A stretch of 64,000 bases of DNA from JASBRS01 sp964496495 (GCA_964496495.1 CAZBZU010000001.1:62001-126000); one strand, 5' to 3'; shown: positions 1 through 8,655, counted from the first letter of the stretch. Translations and numbers: made by a program. The notes: a model not told the origin generated them from the sequence alone.

Positions 1-154
1 CATCGGGTGCGGCGACTGCGACGACCTGGCCGCCGGCGTGCGCGAGCGGCCGCAGCCCATCGCCGTCACGCCGGCGAGCCTGGAGGCGATGGCTGCCTGC
101 CCGGTCGGCGCCATCGTGTGGCTGGAAGGAGACAGGCATGAGCACGACGCTTGA
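1..154 (+). CDS. Ferredoxin-like [4Fe-4S] protein, C-terminal part
   Basis: The reading phase starts at base 2 and reads IGCGDC followed by about 35 residues and then CPVGAI, ending in TGA at 152-154. This is the pattern of a single-cluster ferredoxin: CxxCxxC plus a distal CP. The first cysteine would be the codon ending at base 1, whose only visible base (c) fits TGC. It probably carries electrons for a neighbouring redox enzyme outside the window. Its last 17 bases overlap the start of the DUF2249 gene, which suggests translational coupling. The N terminus is missing, so size and partners are unknown, and it could instead be the ferredoxin tail of a larger protein. Confidence 0.6.
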   Translation, partial: IGCGDCDDLAAGVRERPQPIAVTPASLEAMAACPVGAIVWLEGDRHEHDA

Positions 155-365
155 CGTTCGCGAGATCGCACCGCGCGAGCGGCATCCGCTGGTCGTCGAG
201 ACGTTCGACGGGCTCGAGCCGGGCGGCGCCTTCGAGCTGGTCAACGATCACGACCCCAAGCCGCTGTACGACCAGCTCCAGGCGGAACGGCCCGGCCGGG
301 TCTCCTGGCTGTACCTGGAGCAGGGGCCCGAGCGGTGGCGGGTGCGCATCGCTCGCGCGGCGTGA
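138..365 (+). CDS. DUF2249 domain protein
   Basis: This 75-residue protein has the DUF2249 look: LDVREIAPRERHPLVVETFDGL, a GGAFELVNDHDPKPL strand and a final W-YLEQGPERWRVRI segment. DUF2249 is a small TusA-like fold often found beside hemerythrins, cupins and nitrogen-oxide respiration genes, and its biochemical role is not settled. The ATG at 138 lies inside the end of the ferredoxin gene and follows AGGAGAC. Its stop TGA (363-365) overlaps the GTG start of the cupin gene. The three genes therefore look like one translationally coupled unit. Confidence 0.8.
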   Translation: MSTTLDVREIAPRERHPLVVETFDGLEPGGAFELVNDHDPKPLYDQLQAERPGRVSWLYLEQGPERWRVRIARAA

Positions 366-724
366 CGCCGGCCGACGCTCACGATCCGGGCGGCGGCGAG
401 CCAGGCTACCGCCTGCTCCGCGGCGCGTCGGGCGGTGCGGCGCCGACCGAGGGCATCCTCAGCCAGACGCTCGCCAGGGCTGCAGGCGTGCGCGTGACGC
501 GCTTCGCCTTCGCCGCCGGCGAGGAGCTGACCGAGCACACCTCCACGCGGCCCGCGCTGCTCCACTTCCTGGCCGGGAGGGCTCGCCTCACCCTCGGCGA
601 CGAGACCGTCGAGGTGGCGGCCGGCGACCACCTGTCCATGCGCGCCGGTCTGCGGCACGCCGTCGTGGCACTGGAGCCGCTGGAGTTCGTGCTGACGCTG
701 CTACCCGGCACTGCGGAGGGCTAG
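362..724 (+). CDS. Small cupin-domain protein
   Basis: About 120 residues forming a single cupin barrel. The segment ELTEHTSTRPALLHFLAGRARLTLGDE matches cupin motif 1 with a reduced metal-ligand set, and the later AGDHLSMRAGLRHAVVAL matches motif 2 with one clear histidine. I place the start at GTG 362, which overlaps the upstream stop as GTGA; a TTG further upstream at 335 would also be open. Proteins of this kind are usually sensors or small-molecule binders in redox gene clusters. No enzyme activity can be assigned from sequence. Confidence 0.7.
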   Translation: MTPADAHDPGGGEPGYRLLRGASGGAAPTEGILSQTLARAAGVRVTRFAFAAGEELTEHTSTRPALLHFLAGRARLTLGDETVEVAAGDHLSMRAGLRHAVVALEPLEFVLTLLPGTAEG

Positions 725-725
725 C

Positions 726-1040
726 GGCGCCGTCGAGGCGGGTGCCGGAGCGACGACGCGAGCGCCGCCCAGGGTCCGCTGGCGGACGCTGGCGCTGCCC
801 AACGAGCATGGCGCATGGGCGTTCCAGCTCGAGCCCGCCCTCCTGGGGCTGGGCTTGCGGCCGAGCGCTGCCGGCATGGCGCTGGTGATGGCGGCTCTGG
901 CGGCGCTGCTGGCGCAGCACCCGCTCAGCCTGGGGCTGGCGGACCTGCGCAAGGGCAAGCGCTTCCCGCGCACCGTGCCCGCCGTCGGCCTGGCGGTGGC
1001 CGCCTCCCTGGCCGCGACGATCGCCAGCGCTCCCGTGCCT
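726..1040 (+). pseudogene. YwiC-like membrane protein remnant
   Basis: The frame reads LPNEHGAWAFQLEPALLGLG near 795-855, then hydrophobic stretches and a LADLRKGKRFPRT loop. This is the N-terminal signature of YwiC-like membrane proteins, which normally have roughly 230 residues. Homology stops near 1025-1040, where the 3' end of the minus-strand RDD gene begins. Beyond that the frame only reads antisense of that gene. Upstream, no ATG, GTG or TTG lies in frame between the stop at 693-695 and the conserved region. Both ends are therefore defective, consistent with a rearrangement that truncated the last gene of this cluster. An unusual start codon (CTG at 711) cannot be excluded. Confidence 0.6.
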
Positions 1041-1579
1041 CAGGCGTCGGTCTCGACCACACGCGTTCCGGCCAGACGATCGCCCCAGCGCAGCCCCTGC
1101 TGGTCGGTGAGCGTGAAGTACGCCTCCAGGATGAGCAGGATCAGTCCGGCTACCCAGGCGAAGGGGATCAGCAGCCAGCCCAGGACCGGTACCAGTAGCA
1201 GGATGATCGCCAGCGACGTGACCGCCAGCGGCCAGTTGCGCCGTGCCGACACTGCCAGGGTGATGGGCGAGCCGTCGTCGGCGATGGGTCGCAAGCGCAT
1301 CAAGCGCTTGCCGATGGAGCGGTGGTCCATGAATTCGTAGTCGAAGCCGTCCCGCAAGAGGATGTAGAGCCCTGCCAGGATGCCGCCCAGGAACGGGATG
1401 CGGCTCAACACGAAGGCGATGACCCCGTCGATCAGGAACGCCACGAAGCGCTTGGTCACGTCCGCCTTGCGGGCGACCTGGGTGCCGTCGTTGGCGGCCC
1501 AGGCTCCCCGCTGGGCGGACGGCCGCGTCGACTCGGGGCTCTCGGGCGGGACGTCCTGTCCGGCGCTGGAGTCCGTCAT
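1040..1579 (-). CDS. RDD family membrane protein
   Basis: A 179-residue protein with a polar N-terminal 35 residues. It then has the RDD features: KRFVAFLIDGVIAF (the Arg-Asp pair spaced as usual), an IGKRLMRLRP loop and a closing LRWGDRLAGTRVV. Three hydrophobic segments lie near residues 45-65, 115-135 and 138-158. RDD proteins are small inner-membrane proteins, some linked to ion tolerance or transport, and the function here is unknown. The ATG at 1579 has a strong purine-rich Shine-Dalgarno just upstream (GGAGGGGAAGGGAGAG). A possible -10 box TACACT lies at 1692-1697 on the same strand. Confidence 0.8.
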   Translation of the reverse strand: MTDSSAGQDVPPESPESTRPSAQRGAWAANDGTQVARKADVTKRFVAFLIDGVIAFVLSRIPFLGGILAGLYILLRDGFDYEFMDHRSIGKRLMRLRPIADDGSPITLAVSARRNWPLAVTSLAIILLLVPVLGWLLIPFAWVAGLILLILEAYFTLTDQQGLRWGDRLAGTRVVETDA

Positions 1580-1889
1580 GTGACTCTCCCTTCCCCTCCA
1601 TGACGCGTGCGGGCCGCTGCGCCGATAGGCGTCGCCGACGGGGCAGCGGTCGGTGTCTGATGGCGACCGGTGCCGCGTTGCGTCTGCGCTCAGTGTAGCG
1701 ACTCCGCCTCGGGGCGCGAATGGCATTCCCCATGCGTCGCCGGCGGTGGCCTGCCGGCGTCCTGGCCGGGCAGAGGCGGGCCTTCCACCGGGGCGGTCGT
1801 CCCTCTGGGGCTGCCGAGTGGCGGGGTAAGGTGAGCCGAGAGGCGCTCTCGGATGCCGGACGCCGGCGTCCCGCACGAGCGAGATCTGC
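1580..1889. other. Intergenic region between rdd and pta
   Basis: This gap has no credible gene. On the minus strand it holds the Shine-Dalgarno of the RDD gene and a candidate -10 TACACT at 1692-1697 with a weak TTCGCG 17 bases upstream. On the plus strand a perfect 7-bp hairpin, CCGAGAG-GCG-CTCTCGG, lies at 1836-1852 just ahead of pta, with a weak TAAGGT box at 1827-1832. The hairpin may be a 5' leader structure; there is no evidence for a known riboswitch. Confidence 0.4.
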
Positions 1890-4073
1890 ATGGCACAAAC
1901 GCACGCCTTCTACATGGTGCCAACCGGCCCCGGGGTGGGCCTCACCTCGGTTTGCCTGGGGCTGGTTCGGGCGCTCGACCGCGAGGGCCTGCGCGTCGGG
2001 TTCTTCAAGCCGATCCGGCAGCCGGGAGCCGACGAGGCGAGTGGTCCCGAGCGCTCCACGCACTTCGTGCGGCGCACCACGACGCTGCAACCTGCCGAGC
2101 CCCTCACCTTCCGCCGGGCCGAGGCGATGCTCACGGCGGGCAAGCGGGCGGAGCTGTTGCAAGAGCTGGTCGGTCGCTACCAGGAGTCCGCCCGCGACGC
2201 CGAGGCCGTCATCATCGAGGGGTTGGTTGCCACGGCCGACCACCCCGGCCTCGATACCCTCAACGCCGACGTGGCCCAGGCGCTCGACGCCGAGGTGCTG
2301 CTGGTGGGAGCGGTGGGCCAGAGCACGCTGGCCGACTTCAACGACCGCGTCGAGCTGGTGGCCGGCCAGTACGGCGGCGTCGGCAGTGCGAAGGTCCTCG
2401 GGCTCATCGTCAACAAGGTCAATGCCCCGCACCAGGAGGTCGTCGGCAGCACGCGTACCGAGCTGCGGCCGCCGGCCCGGCTGCTGACCGCAGAGCGGCT
2501 GATGGAGGCATGCGGGGCCTTTCGCAGCGACGGCTTCCACCTCTACGGCATGGTCCCCTGGCAGCAGGCGATGGTCTCGCCGCGGACGCAGGACGTCGCG
2601 CAGCATCTCGGCGCGCGGCCGCTGGTGCCGGGCGACATCGCCCGCCGCCGAGTGGTCGACGTGTCGATGGTCGCGCGGACAGTGGCGAACATGACCCACC
2701 GGCTGCGGCCCGATGCCCTCATCGTGACGCCGGGCGACCGCGACGACATCATCCTGGCTGCCTGTATGGCGGCCCTCAACGGCGTTCCGCTCGCCGGCCT
2801 GGTGCTGAGCGGCGGCATCCGGCCCAACGACACCATCATGAAGCTGTGCGAGCGGGCCATCGCCACCGGGCTGCCGGTGCTGCTGGTGGACACCGACTCG
2901 TACGTGACGGCCGCCCACGCCGCCGCCATGAACATGGAGGTGCCGAGGGACGACGTGGAGCGCATCGAGCGCGTCATGGACATGGTCGCCAGCTACCTGG
3001 ACACCGAGCGTCTCAAGCGCCGCGTAGCGTCGGATCGCGAGCCGCGCTTGTCGCCGCCCGCCTTCCTGTACCGCCTGGTGGAGGGCGCGCGCCGTGCGGC
3101 CAAACGCATCGTGCTGCCGGAGGGCGAGGAGCCGCGCACGGTGCGTGCGGCGGCCGCCTGTGGCGAGCGGGGCATCGCTCACTGCGTGCTGATCGGCGAC
3201 CCCGCCGAAGTGCGGCGGGTGGCGGAGGCCCAGGGGGTCCGGCTCGGCGAGTCGGTGGAGGTCCTCCAACCCACCGACGACGTGCGTGAGCGCTACGTCG
3301 ACGCCATGGTGGCGCTTCGCCGCCACAAGGGGTTGACCGCCGACGGGGCGCGCGAGCAGCTTCGGGACACCGTGGTGCTGGGCACCATGATGCTGGCTCG
3401 GGGCGAGGTGGACGGCCTGGTGTCGGGGGCTCTCCACACGACCGCCAACACCGTGCGCCCGGCGTTGCAGCTGATCAAGACCCGCGAGGATGCCAAGCTG
3501 GTGTCGTCCATCTTCTTCATGTGCCTCCCCGAACAGGTCTTGATCTACGGGGACTGCGCGGTGAACCCGGAGCCCACCGCCGAGGAGCTGGCCGATATCG
3601 CCGTGCAGTCGGCCGAGTCCGCCCTGGCGTTCGGCATCGAGCCCCGCCTGGCCATGATCAGCTACTCGACCGGAGCGTCCGGCTCGGGCAGCGAGGTCGA
3701 GAAGGTACGCGAGGCGACGCGCCTCGCGCGCGAGCGGCGGCCCGACATCGACATCGACGGCCCCTTGCAGTACGATGCCGCGACCGTCGCCAGCGTGGCG
3801 CGCTCAAAGGCACCTGACAGCCCGGTCGCGGGGCGGGCGACGGTGCTCATCTTCCCGGACCTGAACACCGGGAACGCCACCTACAAGGCGGTGCAGCGCA
3901 GCGCCAACGTGGTGTCGGTGGGTCCCATGCTGCAGGGCTTGCGCCGTCCGGTCAACGACGTCTCGCGAGGGGCGTTGGTCGACGACATCATCTACACCGT
4001 CGCGTTGACGGCCATCCAGGCAGAGCAGTCCGAGCGCTTGGAGCGAGGCGCGGTCACGGCGGGGAGCGCCTGA
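1890..4073 (+). CDS. pta: Phosphate acetyltransferase, long form
   Basis: Pta interconverts acetyl-CoA plus phosphate and acetyl phosphate plus CoA in the cytoplasm. The 727-residue length fits the long, three-domain form. It has an N-terminal BioD-like P-loop region (MVPTGPGVGLTS, a degenerate Walker A lacking the Lys), a central DRTGG domain near residues 215-330, and the PTA/PTB catalytic domain from about residue 390, starting KRIVLPEGEEPRT. Conserved catalytic stretches include LVSGALHTTANTVRPALQ, SYSTGASGSG and LIFPDLNTGN. No ackA lies beside it in this window. The ATG at 1890 follows GAGCGAGATCTGC, a weak ribosome site. Confidence 0.95.
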   Translation: MAQTHAFYMVPTGPGVGLTSVCLGLVRALDREGLRVGFFKPIRQPGADEASGPERSTHFVRRTTTLQPAEPLTFRRAEAMLTAGKRAELLQELVGRYQESARDAEAVIIEGLVATADHPGLDTLNADVAQALDAEVLLVGAVGQSTLADFNDRVELVAGQYGGVGSAKVLGLIVNKVNAPHQEVVGSTRTELRPPARLLTAERLMEACGAFRSDGFHLYGMVPWQQAMVSPRTQDVAQHLGARPLVPGDIARRRVVDVSMVARTVANMTHRLRPDALIVTPGDRDDIILAACMAALNGVPLAGLVLSGGIRPNDTIMKLCERAIATGLPVLLVDTDSYVTAAHAAAMNMEVPRDDVERIERVMDMVASYLDTERLKRRVASDREPRLSPPAFLYRLVEGARRAAKRIVLPEGEEPRTVRAAAACGERGIAHCVLIGDPAEVRRVAEAQGVRLGESVEVLQPTDDVRERYVDAMVALRRHKGLTADGAREQLRDTVVLGTMMLARGEVDGLVSGALHTTANTVRPALQLIKTREDAKLVSSIFFMCLPEQVLIYGDCAVNPEPTAEELADIAVQSAESALAFGIEPRLAMISYSTGASGSGSEVEKVREATRLARERRPDIDIDGPLQYDAATVASVARSKAPDSPVAGRATVLIFPDLNTGNATYKAVQRSANVVSVGPMLQGLRRPVNDVSRGALVDDIIYTVALTAIQAEQSERLERGAVTAGSA

Positions 4074-4079
4074 GGCACC

Positions 4080-4102
4080 CGTCGCGGTAGCCCGCCGCGA
4101 CG
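4080..4102. terminator. Hairpin between convergent pta and glycosylase genes
   Basis: CGTCGCGG (4080-4087) pairs perfectly with CCGCGACG (4095-4102) around a 7-base loop. It lies just after the pta stop and before the end of the convergent glycosylase gene, so it could end transcription from either side. There is no clear T-tract. Confidence 0.5.
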
Positions 4103-4143
4103 TCGCGAGCTGCCTCCTGGCGGGCAGGGCCGCGGCGAGCGGC

Positions 4144-5061
4144 TCAGGCGAGCTCCAGCGTGAAGACGTAACGCTTGAGGTAGTGGAGCCACAGGCCTTG
4201 CAGCCAGCCGTACCGCTCTGCGAGCTCGCGTGCCGACCCCCTGGCGATGGTGAAGCCTGCCGTGTAGACGCGGCTGATCGCCTCGAGGGCGGCGGTGTCG
4301 GTCCACGGCACGCGCTCGAACCGGCCCAAGCCGCGCCACAGCACGAACTCCGCCGTCCAGGGGCCGGCGCCCGGGACCGTCAGCAGCCAGGCATGCACCT
4401 CCTGATAGGCGGCGCGCTGCAACCACTCGGGGTCGACGGTCGCGAAGGCGCGCGCGGCTCCCACGAGGCGGTCGACCTTGCGCGTGTTGTTGGTGGCGGC
4501 AAGCAGCGCGGGGCGCGAGCGGTCGGTCAGCGCGGCCGGCTCGGGGAACACGCTCAAGCGCTCGCTGCCGGTGATGACGTGCTCCCCCAGCAGCTCCACC
4601 AGGCGCACCATGGTGCTCACGGCAAAAGCCCGCGGCGTGCGCTGGCGCACCAGCGCCCAGCAGACGGCCTCGAACGGGCTGGTGAAGCGCGGCGGATGGT
4701 AGCCGCGTAACGCCGCCAGGACGGGCTGGAAAGCCGGATCGTCGACCCCTTCGAGCGGGGCCGGGTCGAGCTCCAGGTCGAGGCCGAGCGTTACCGCTCG
4801 GGCGAGCCCCGCGCGCTGCGGCGCGGAGAGGTCGGTCTCGGTGGTGACCTTCAGGTAGGCGCCTGCGCCGGCACCGTGCGCCTCGATGACCGCCGGGCAC
4901 GGGGGCTGTCCGGACGCCGAACGCCATGCCTGTCGCAGCCGGAAGCCGTCCGACGTCGGCATCGGCAGGCGCGTCGACGGGCTGCTCGCGAAGTCCGTGA
5001 GCGCCGCGAGGGTGTGGCGGACGTCGAACGGCGCGGCGGGCGTGAGGGTGAAGGTGGTCAC
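4144..5061 (-). CDS. DNA-3-methyladenine glycosylase (AlkA/HhH-GPD type)
   Basis: A 305-residue base-excision glycosylase of the AlkA kind. The N-terminal part (LTPAAPFDVRHTLAALTDF) matches the AlkA N-terminal domain. The helix-hairpin-helix is LLTVPGAGPWTAEFVLWRGLG, followed after a short spacer by VPWTDTAALEAI, whose Asp is the expected catalytic residue. The FTSPFEAVCWALVRQR segment is the usual first HhH-GPD helix. The GTG start at 5061 has GGAG nine bases upstream, 20 bases after the alcohol dehydrogenase stop, so the two are probably co-transcribed. A longer open frame upstream overlaps the dehydrogenase and is unlikely to be translated. It would remove alkylated bases from DNA. Confidence 0.85.
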   Translation of the reverse strand: MTTFTLTPAAPFDVRHTLAALTDFASSPSTRLPMPTSDGFRLRQAWRSASGQPPCPAVIEAHGAGAGAYLKVTTETDLSAPQRAGLARAVTLGLDLELDPAPLEGVDDPAFQPVLAALRGYHPPRFTSPFEAVCWALVRQRTPRAFAVSTMVRLVELLGEHVITGSERLSVFPEPAALTDRSRPALLAATNNTRKVDRLVGAARAFATVDPEWLQRAAYQEVHAWLLTVPGAGPWTAEFVLWRGLGRFERVPWTDTAALEAISRVYTAGFTIARGSARELAERYGWLQGLWLHYLKRYVFTLELA

Positions 5062-5080
5062 GGCGGTGGGCTCCGCGACC

Positions 5081-6118
5081 TCAGAACCGCGTGATGATGC
5101 TGAGGCCCTGCTGAGCGAACGCCCCCATGGCGGAGAGCTCGGCGCCCGCATCTTCCAGACCGATACGGCGACCGATGAGCCGGCCAACGTCGAGGCGGCC
5201 GGCGGTGACGAACGCCAGCAGCGCCGGGTAGCGGCTGGCGGCCATGCCGTGCACGCCGACCACCGTCAACTCCCGCTTGATGACCTCCAGCATGGGCATG
5301 GGCGGGTGCGCCTGCCCCCCCAGCAGCAAGCCCGCCTGCACGTGCCGGCCTCGCCGCCCCAGGCTGCGGACGGCCGCGGCCGCGCTGCCGGGGTCGCCGA
5401 CGGCGTCGAGGCTGACCTGGGCGCCCGCCCGGGTCAGGTTCCAGACGGCCTCGACGGGGTCCGTTCGGGACGCATCGATCACCTGCCGCGCCCCCAGATC
5501 CGCGGCGCGAGGCAGCTTGCTGGGGTCGACATCGATGGCGATGACCTCCGCTCCGAGGGCGGCGCCGATCATCACGGCCGACAGGCCCAGGCCCCCACAG
5601 CCGAAGACGGCGAGCGTCTCGCCAGGGGCCAGGCGTGCCTTGTCGACCAGAGCGGCGAAGGAGGTCATGAAGCGGCAGCCGAGGCTGGCGGCCTCGTCGA
5701 AGCCCAGGACTTCCGGCAGGCGTACCAGGTTGACGTCGGCGTGGGGCACGAAGACGTACTCGGCGAACGATCCGGGCCCGTCGAAGCCGGGCTGGTACTC
5801 GTGATGGCAGAGGTTCTGGTGGCCGCTGGCGCACGCCTCGCAGCGACCGCAGCCGCAGCAGAAGGGGGCGGTGACCCGCTCTCCGGGCTGGTGACCACGC
5901 ACCTCCTTGCCCAACGCCACCACCTCGCCGGCGAACTCGTGGCCCGGCACGTGAGGGGGGTGCACGGTGGGGTCGTGGCCCATCCAGGCATGCCAGTCGC
6001 TGCGACAGACCCCCGTCGCTCGCACCTCGACGACGGCGCCGTCATCGCCCGGTTCGGGGTCCGGGAGCTGGGTCACGGGCAAGGGGCCTTCGAAGGCTTG
6101 GAACTGCGCGGCTCGCAT
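5081..6118 (-). CDS. Zinc-dependent alcohol dehydrogenase
   Basis: A 345-residue medium-chain dehydrogenase. Catalytic zinc ligands are visible as Cys38 (GVCRSDWHAW) and His60-Glu61 (PPHVPGHEF). The structural zinc loop CGCGRCEACASGHQNLC supplies Cys90, Cys93, Cys96 and Cys104. The Rossmann motif is VFGCGGLGLSAV near residue 170, followed by an acidic residue (VIAIDVDPSKL) that favours NAD(H). The alcohol substrate cannot be told from sequence. The ATG at 6118 has GGAGG seven bases upstream. It is divergent from mutS2 and lies directly ahead of the glycosylase gene. Confidence 0.9.
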   Translation of the reverse strand: MRAAQFQAFEGPLPVTQLPDPEPGDDGAVVEVRATGVCRSDWHAWMGHDPTVHPPHVPGHEFAGEVVALGKEVRGHQPGERVTAPFCCGCGRCEACASGHQNLCHHEYQPGFDGPGSFAEYVFVPHADVNLVRLPEVLGFDEAASLGCRFMTSFAALVDKARLAPGETLAVFGCGGLGLSAVMIGAALGAEVIAIDVDPSKLPRAADLGARQVIDASRTDPVEAVWNLTRAGAQVSLDAVGDPGSAAAAVRSLGRRGRHVQAGLLLGGQAHPPMPMLEVIKRELTVVGVHGMAASRYPALLAFVTAGRLDVGRLIGRRIGLEDAGAELSAMGAFAQQGLSIITRF

Positions 6119-6211
6119 GGCGTTCCTCCGTGCGGCCGGATCGCCGCGGCCACCAGCGTACGACGGCGGCGCTCCCGCCGGCCCGAGCCCGCGCCGTCGC
6201 CGTCGCCGCCG

Positions 6212-6217
6212 TATACT
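6212..6217 (+). promoter_or_regulatory. -10 box TATACT for mutS2
   Basis: TATACT ends 9 bases before the GTG at 6227, with no Shine-Dalgarno between. This fits a leaderless or near-leaderless transcript. A second in-frame GTG at 6218 directly abuts the box and is too close to be transcribed. Confidence 0.65.
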
Positions 6218-6226
6218 GTGCCCGCC

Positions 6227-8602
6227 GTGCAGGTCTCCGACGCCACCCTCGCCAGGCTCTCGTTCGATCGCGTGCGCGAGGCGTTGGCCGAGCGGGCAGC
6301 CACCCGCCTGGGTGTCGAGCGGGCCCGGGCGGTGGCACCGACGCTGGACCCTGACGCGCTCGACACCTCGCTCACGCGTATCGAGGAGGTGGTGGCGTAC
6401 GGAGATCTGTCCCTGGGCGGGATCGAGGACATCCGGCCGCTGCTGTCCAGGGTGCGAGACGGCAACCTGCTGGAGGGACCGGAGATCCTCTCGGTCGCCT
6501 ACACGCTGGACGCGGCCGCCACGCTGCGTCGTGGGTTGCAGAGCGGGGAGCGGCCCGCGCTTGCGGACCTGGCTGCGAGGATCGGCAGCTTCGACGGGGC
6601 GCTGCGAGTCGTGCGCGAGCAGCTCGACGGCGACGGCAAGGTGCGCGACGAGGCCACCCCCAAGCTCTCCGACATCCGGCGGCGCCTGAGCCCGCTGCGA
6701 GGGCGCATCCGCGAGCGGCTGACGCGCCTTCTCGAGACCCACGCTGCCAGCGTGCAGGACCCCATCATCACGCTCAGGCGGGACCGCTACGTCATCCCCA
6801 TCCGCGCGTCCGCGCAGAGCCGCGTGGCGGGGATCGCGGTCGACCGCAGCGACTCCGGGGCCACCGTGTTCGTGGAGCCGGCAGCGGTGGTGCCGCTCAA
6901 CAACGAGCTTGCCCTGCTGGAGATGGAGGAGCGGGACGAGGTGCGGCGCATCCTGCTGGCGCTGGGCCGGCGACTGGCCGACGAGCCGGCCGTCGACGAG
7001 ACCCTCGCGGTGGTCGCCGAGCTCGATCTGGCCAACGCCAGCGCCCGGCTGGCTCGCGACTGGCGCCTCACGCGGCCGACGGTGGTGGATGGCGGCCCCG
7101 TGGTGTTGCCGGGGGCGCGCCACCCGCTGATCGAGGACTGCGTCGCGAACCCCCTGGAGCTCGACGAAGATCTTCGGCTGCTCGTCATCACCGGCCCCAA
7201 CGCCGGTGGCAAGACGGTGCTGCTCAAGACCCTGGGGCTGGCCGTGGCGATGGCGGCGAGCGGGCTGTTCGTGGCGGCCGGAGAGGGCGTGGGCGCAGCC
7301 GACGGAACGGGCGCGGCGGCCAGCGCTGCGGGCGGGCCGGCGCGGCCGCGCCTGCCGCGCTTCGAGGCGCTCCTCAGCGATATCGGCGACGAGCAGAGCA
7401 TCGAGGCGAGCTTGAGCACCTACGCGGGGCACCTGCACAACCTGAAGCGCATCGCCGAGCGCGCCGATGCCGCCACCCTGGTGCTCGTCGACGAGCTGGG
7501 CTCGGGTACCGACCCCGACGAGGGCGCGGCGTTGTCCCAGGCGTTCCTCGAGGCTGTGCTCGCCAGCGGCGCGAAGGGGTTGATCACCACCCACCTGGCG
7601 CCGCTGAAGGTGTTCGCCTCCGAGGTGGAGGGCGTGCGCAACGCGGCCATGCGCTTCGACGTGGAGCGGCTGGAGCCGAGCTACGAGCTGGTGGTGGGGC
7701 AGCCGGGGCGCTCCTACGCCCTCTCGATCGCCGAGCGGCTGGGGCTGGGGAAAGAGCTGCTGGAGCGGGCCGCGGAGCTGCTGGGGCCGGCCGGCGAGCG
7801 GCTCGAGTCGTTGCTGGAGACCCTCGAGGAGCAGCGTGCCGCCCTCCAGTCCGAGCTCGAGGACGCCCGCCAGGCGGGTGAGCGAGCCCGTCACGAGGCG
7901 CAGCTGTTGCGAGACGAGATCACCCGCTTGCGAGGGCGAGAGGAGGCGCTCCTCGCCGATGCCGCGCAGCGGGCCGACAGCATGCTCCAGGACACGCTCC
8001 AGCAGGCGACGCGCTTGCGCCGCACCGCAACGCAGGACCCGGAGCAGCGCTCGCAGGCGCTCGAGGCTATCCAGGCGCTCCGCCGCGAGGCCCGGAGCCG
8101 GGCGGCGGGCGCCGGCCCGGAGCCGGTCGGAGACGCCTTGCGCCCCGGGGCGCAGGTGCGCGTGGCGCAGTACAACGCGGAGGGTCCCATCCTCGAGGAC
8201 CGCGGCGACACGGTGCTGGTGCAGTTGGGCCTGCTCAAGGTGGAGGTTCCGCGCCGCGAGGTGCGACCGGTGGCCGCCAGCCGCCAGGCAGCCGCTTCCG
8301 CTGCCGAGCCCGGCCTGCCAGCCACTGGTGGCGGGCCGGCGCTAGCCGGCGGCGGCTTCGAGCGCGAGCTCAACATCCGCGGCGAACGGGTCGAGCCGGC
8401 GCTGGAGAAGCTCCGCGACTTCGTGGCCGAGGCGCACGCTCTCAAGGTGGGGTCGGTGCGGATCTTGCACGGGAAGGGCACCGGTGCGCTGCGCGATGCA
8501 GTGCGCAGCTTCCTGAAACGCGACAAGCGCGTGGAGCGGATCGAGGACGCCCTGCCCTACGAGGGCGGGCACGGCGTGACCGTCGCCTATCTGAAGGTGT
8601 GA
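6227..8602 (+). CDS. mutS2: Endonuclease MutS2
   Basis: A 791-residue MutS2. Order of parts: an N-terminal clamp/core region; the ATPase with Walker A TGPNAGGKTVLLKT near residue 325; the DIGDEQSIEASLSTYAGH signature; Walker B LVLVDELGSGTDPDEG; a long charged coiled coil (about residues 520-625); a KOW-like segment; and a C-terminal Smr domain with ELNIRG and LHGKGTG. MutS2 lacks the mismatch-recognition domain and is linked to recombination control and ribosome rescue rather than mismatch repair. A Gly/Ala-rich insert of about 20 residues lies between Walker A and the DIGDEQS motif. The start is chosen at GTG 6227 because the promoter box lies just upstream. Confidence 0.93.
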   Translation: MQVSDATLARLSFDRVREALAERAATRLGVERARAVAPTLDPDALDTSLTRIEEVVAYGDLSLGGIEDIRPLLSRVRDGNLLEGPEILSVAYTLDAAATLRRGLQSGERPALADLAARIGSFDGALRVVREQLDGDGKVRDEATPKLSDIRRRLSPLRGRIRERLTRLLETHAASVQDPIITLRRDRYVIPIRASAQSRVAGIAVDRSDSGATVFVEPAAVVPLNNELALLEMEERDEVRRILLALGRRLADEPAVDETLAVVAELDLANASARLARDWRLTRPTVVDGGPVVLPGARHPLIEDCVANPLELDEDLRLLVITGPNAGGKTVLLKTLGLAVAMAASGLFVAAGEGVGAADGTGAAASAAGGPARPRLPRFEALLSDIGDEQSIEASLSTYAGHLHNLKRIAERADAATLVLVDELGSGTDPDEGAALSQAFLEAVLASGAKGLITTHLAPLKVFASEVEGVRNAAMRFDVERLEPSYELVVGQPGRSYALSIAERLGLGKELLERAAELLGPAGERLESLLETLEEQRAALQSELEDARQAGERARHEAQLLRDEITRLRGREEALLADAAQRADSMLQDTLQQATRLRRTATQDPEQRSQALEAIQALRREARSRAAGAGPEPVGDALRPGAQVRVAQYNAEGPILEDRGDTVLVQLGLLKVEVPRREVRPVAASRQAAASAAEPGLPATGGGPALAGGGFERELNIRGERVEPALEKLRDFVAEAHALKVGSVRILHGKGTGALRDAVRSFLKRDKRVERIEDALPYEGGHGVTVAYLKV

Positions 8603-8642
8603 CCGGCACGCGCGTGGACGGCGGTCCGGGCGCCGCGCATGC

Positions 8643-8648
8643 CATACT
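8643..8648 (+). promoter_or_regulatory. -10 box CATACT for HAD phosphatase
   Basis: CATACT (one mismatch to TANNNT) ends 7 bases before ATG 8656, and no ribosome site is present. It follows the mutS2 stop by about 40 bases. Confidence 0.5.
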
Positions 8649-8655
8649 GCGCCCC

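Noticed and set aside
588..3437. Open frame of 949 codons on the minus strand opposite pta
   Set aside because: Very His/Arg/Pro-rich with no family motifs. It is an antisense shadow in high-GC DNA, and the opposite strand is unmistakably Pta.
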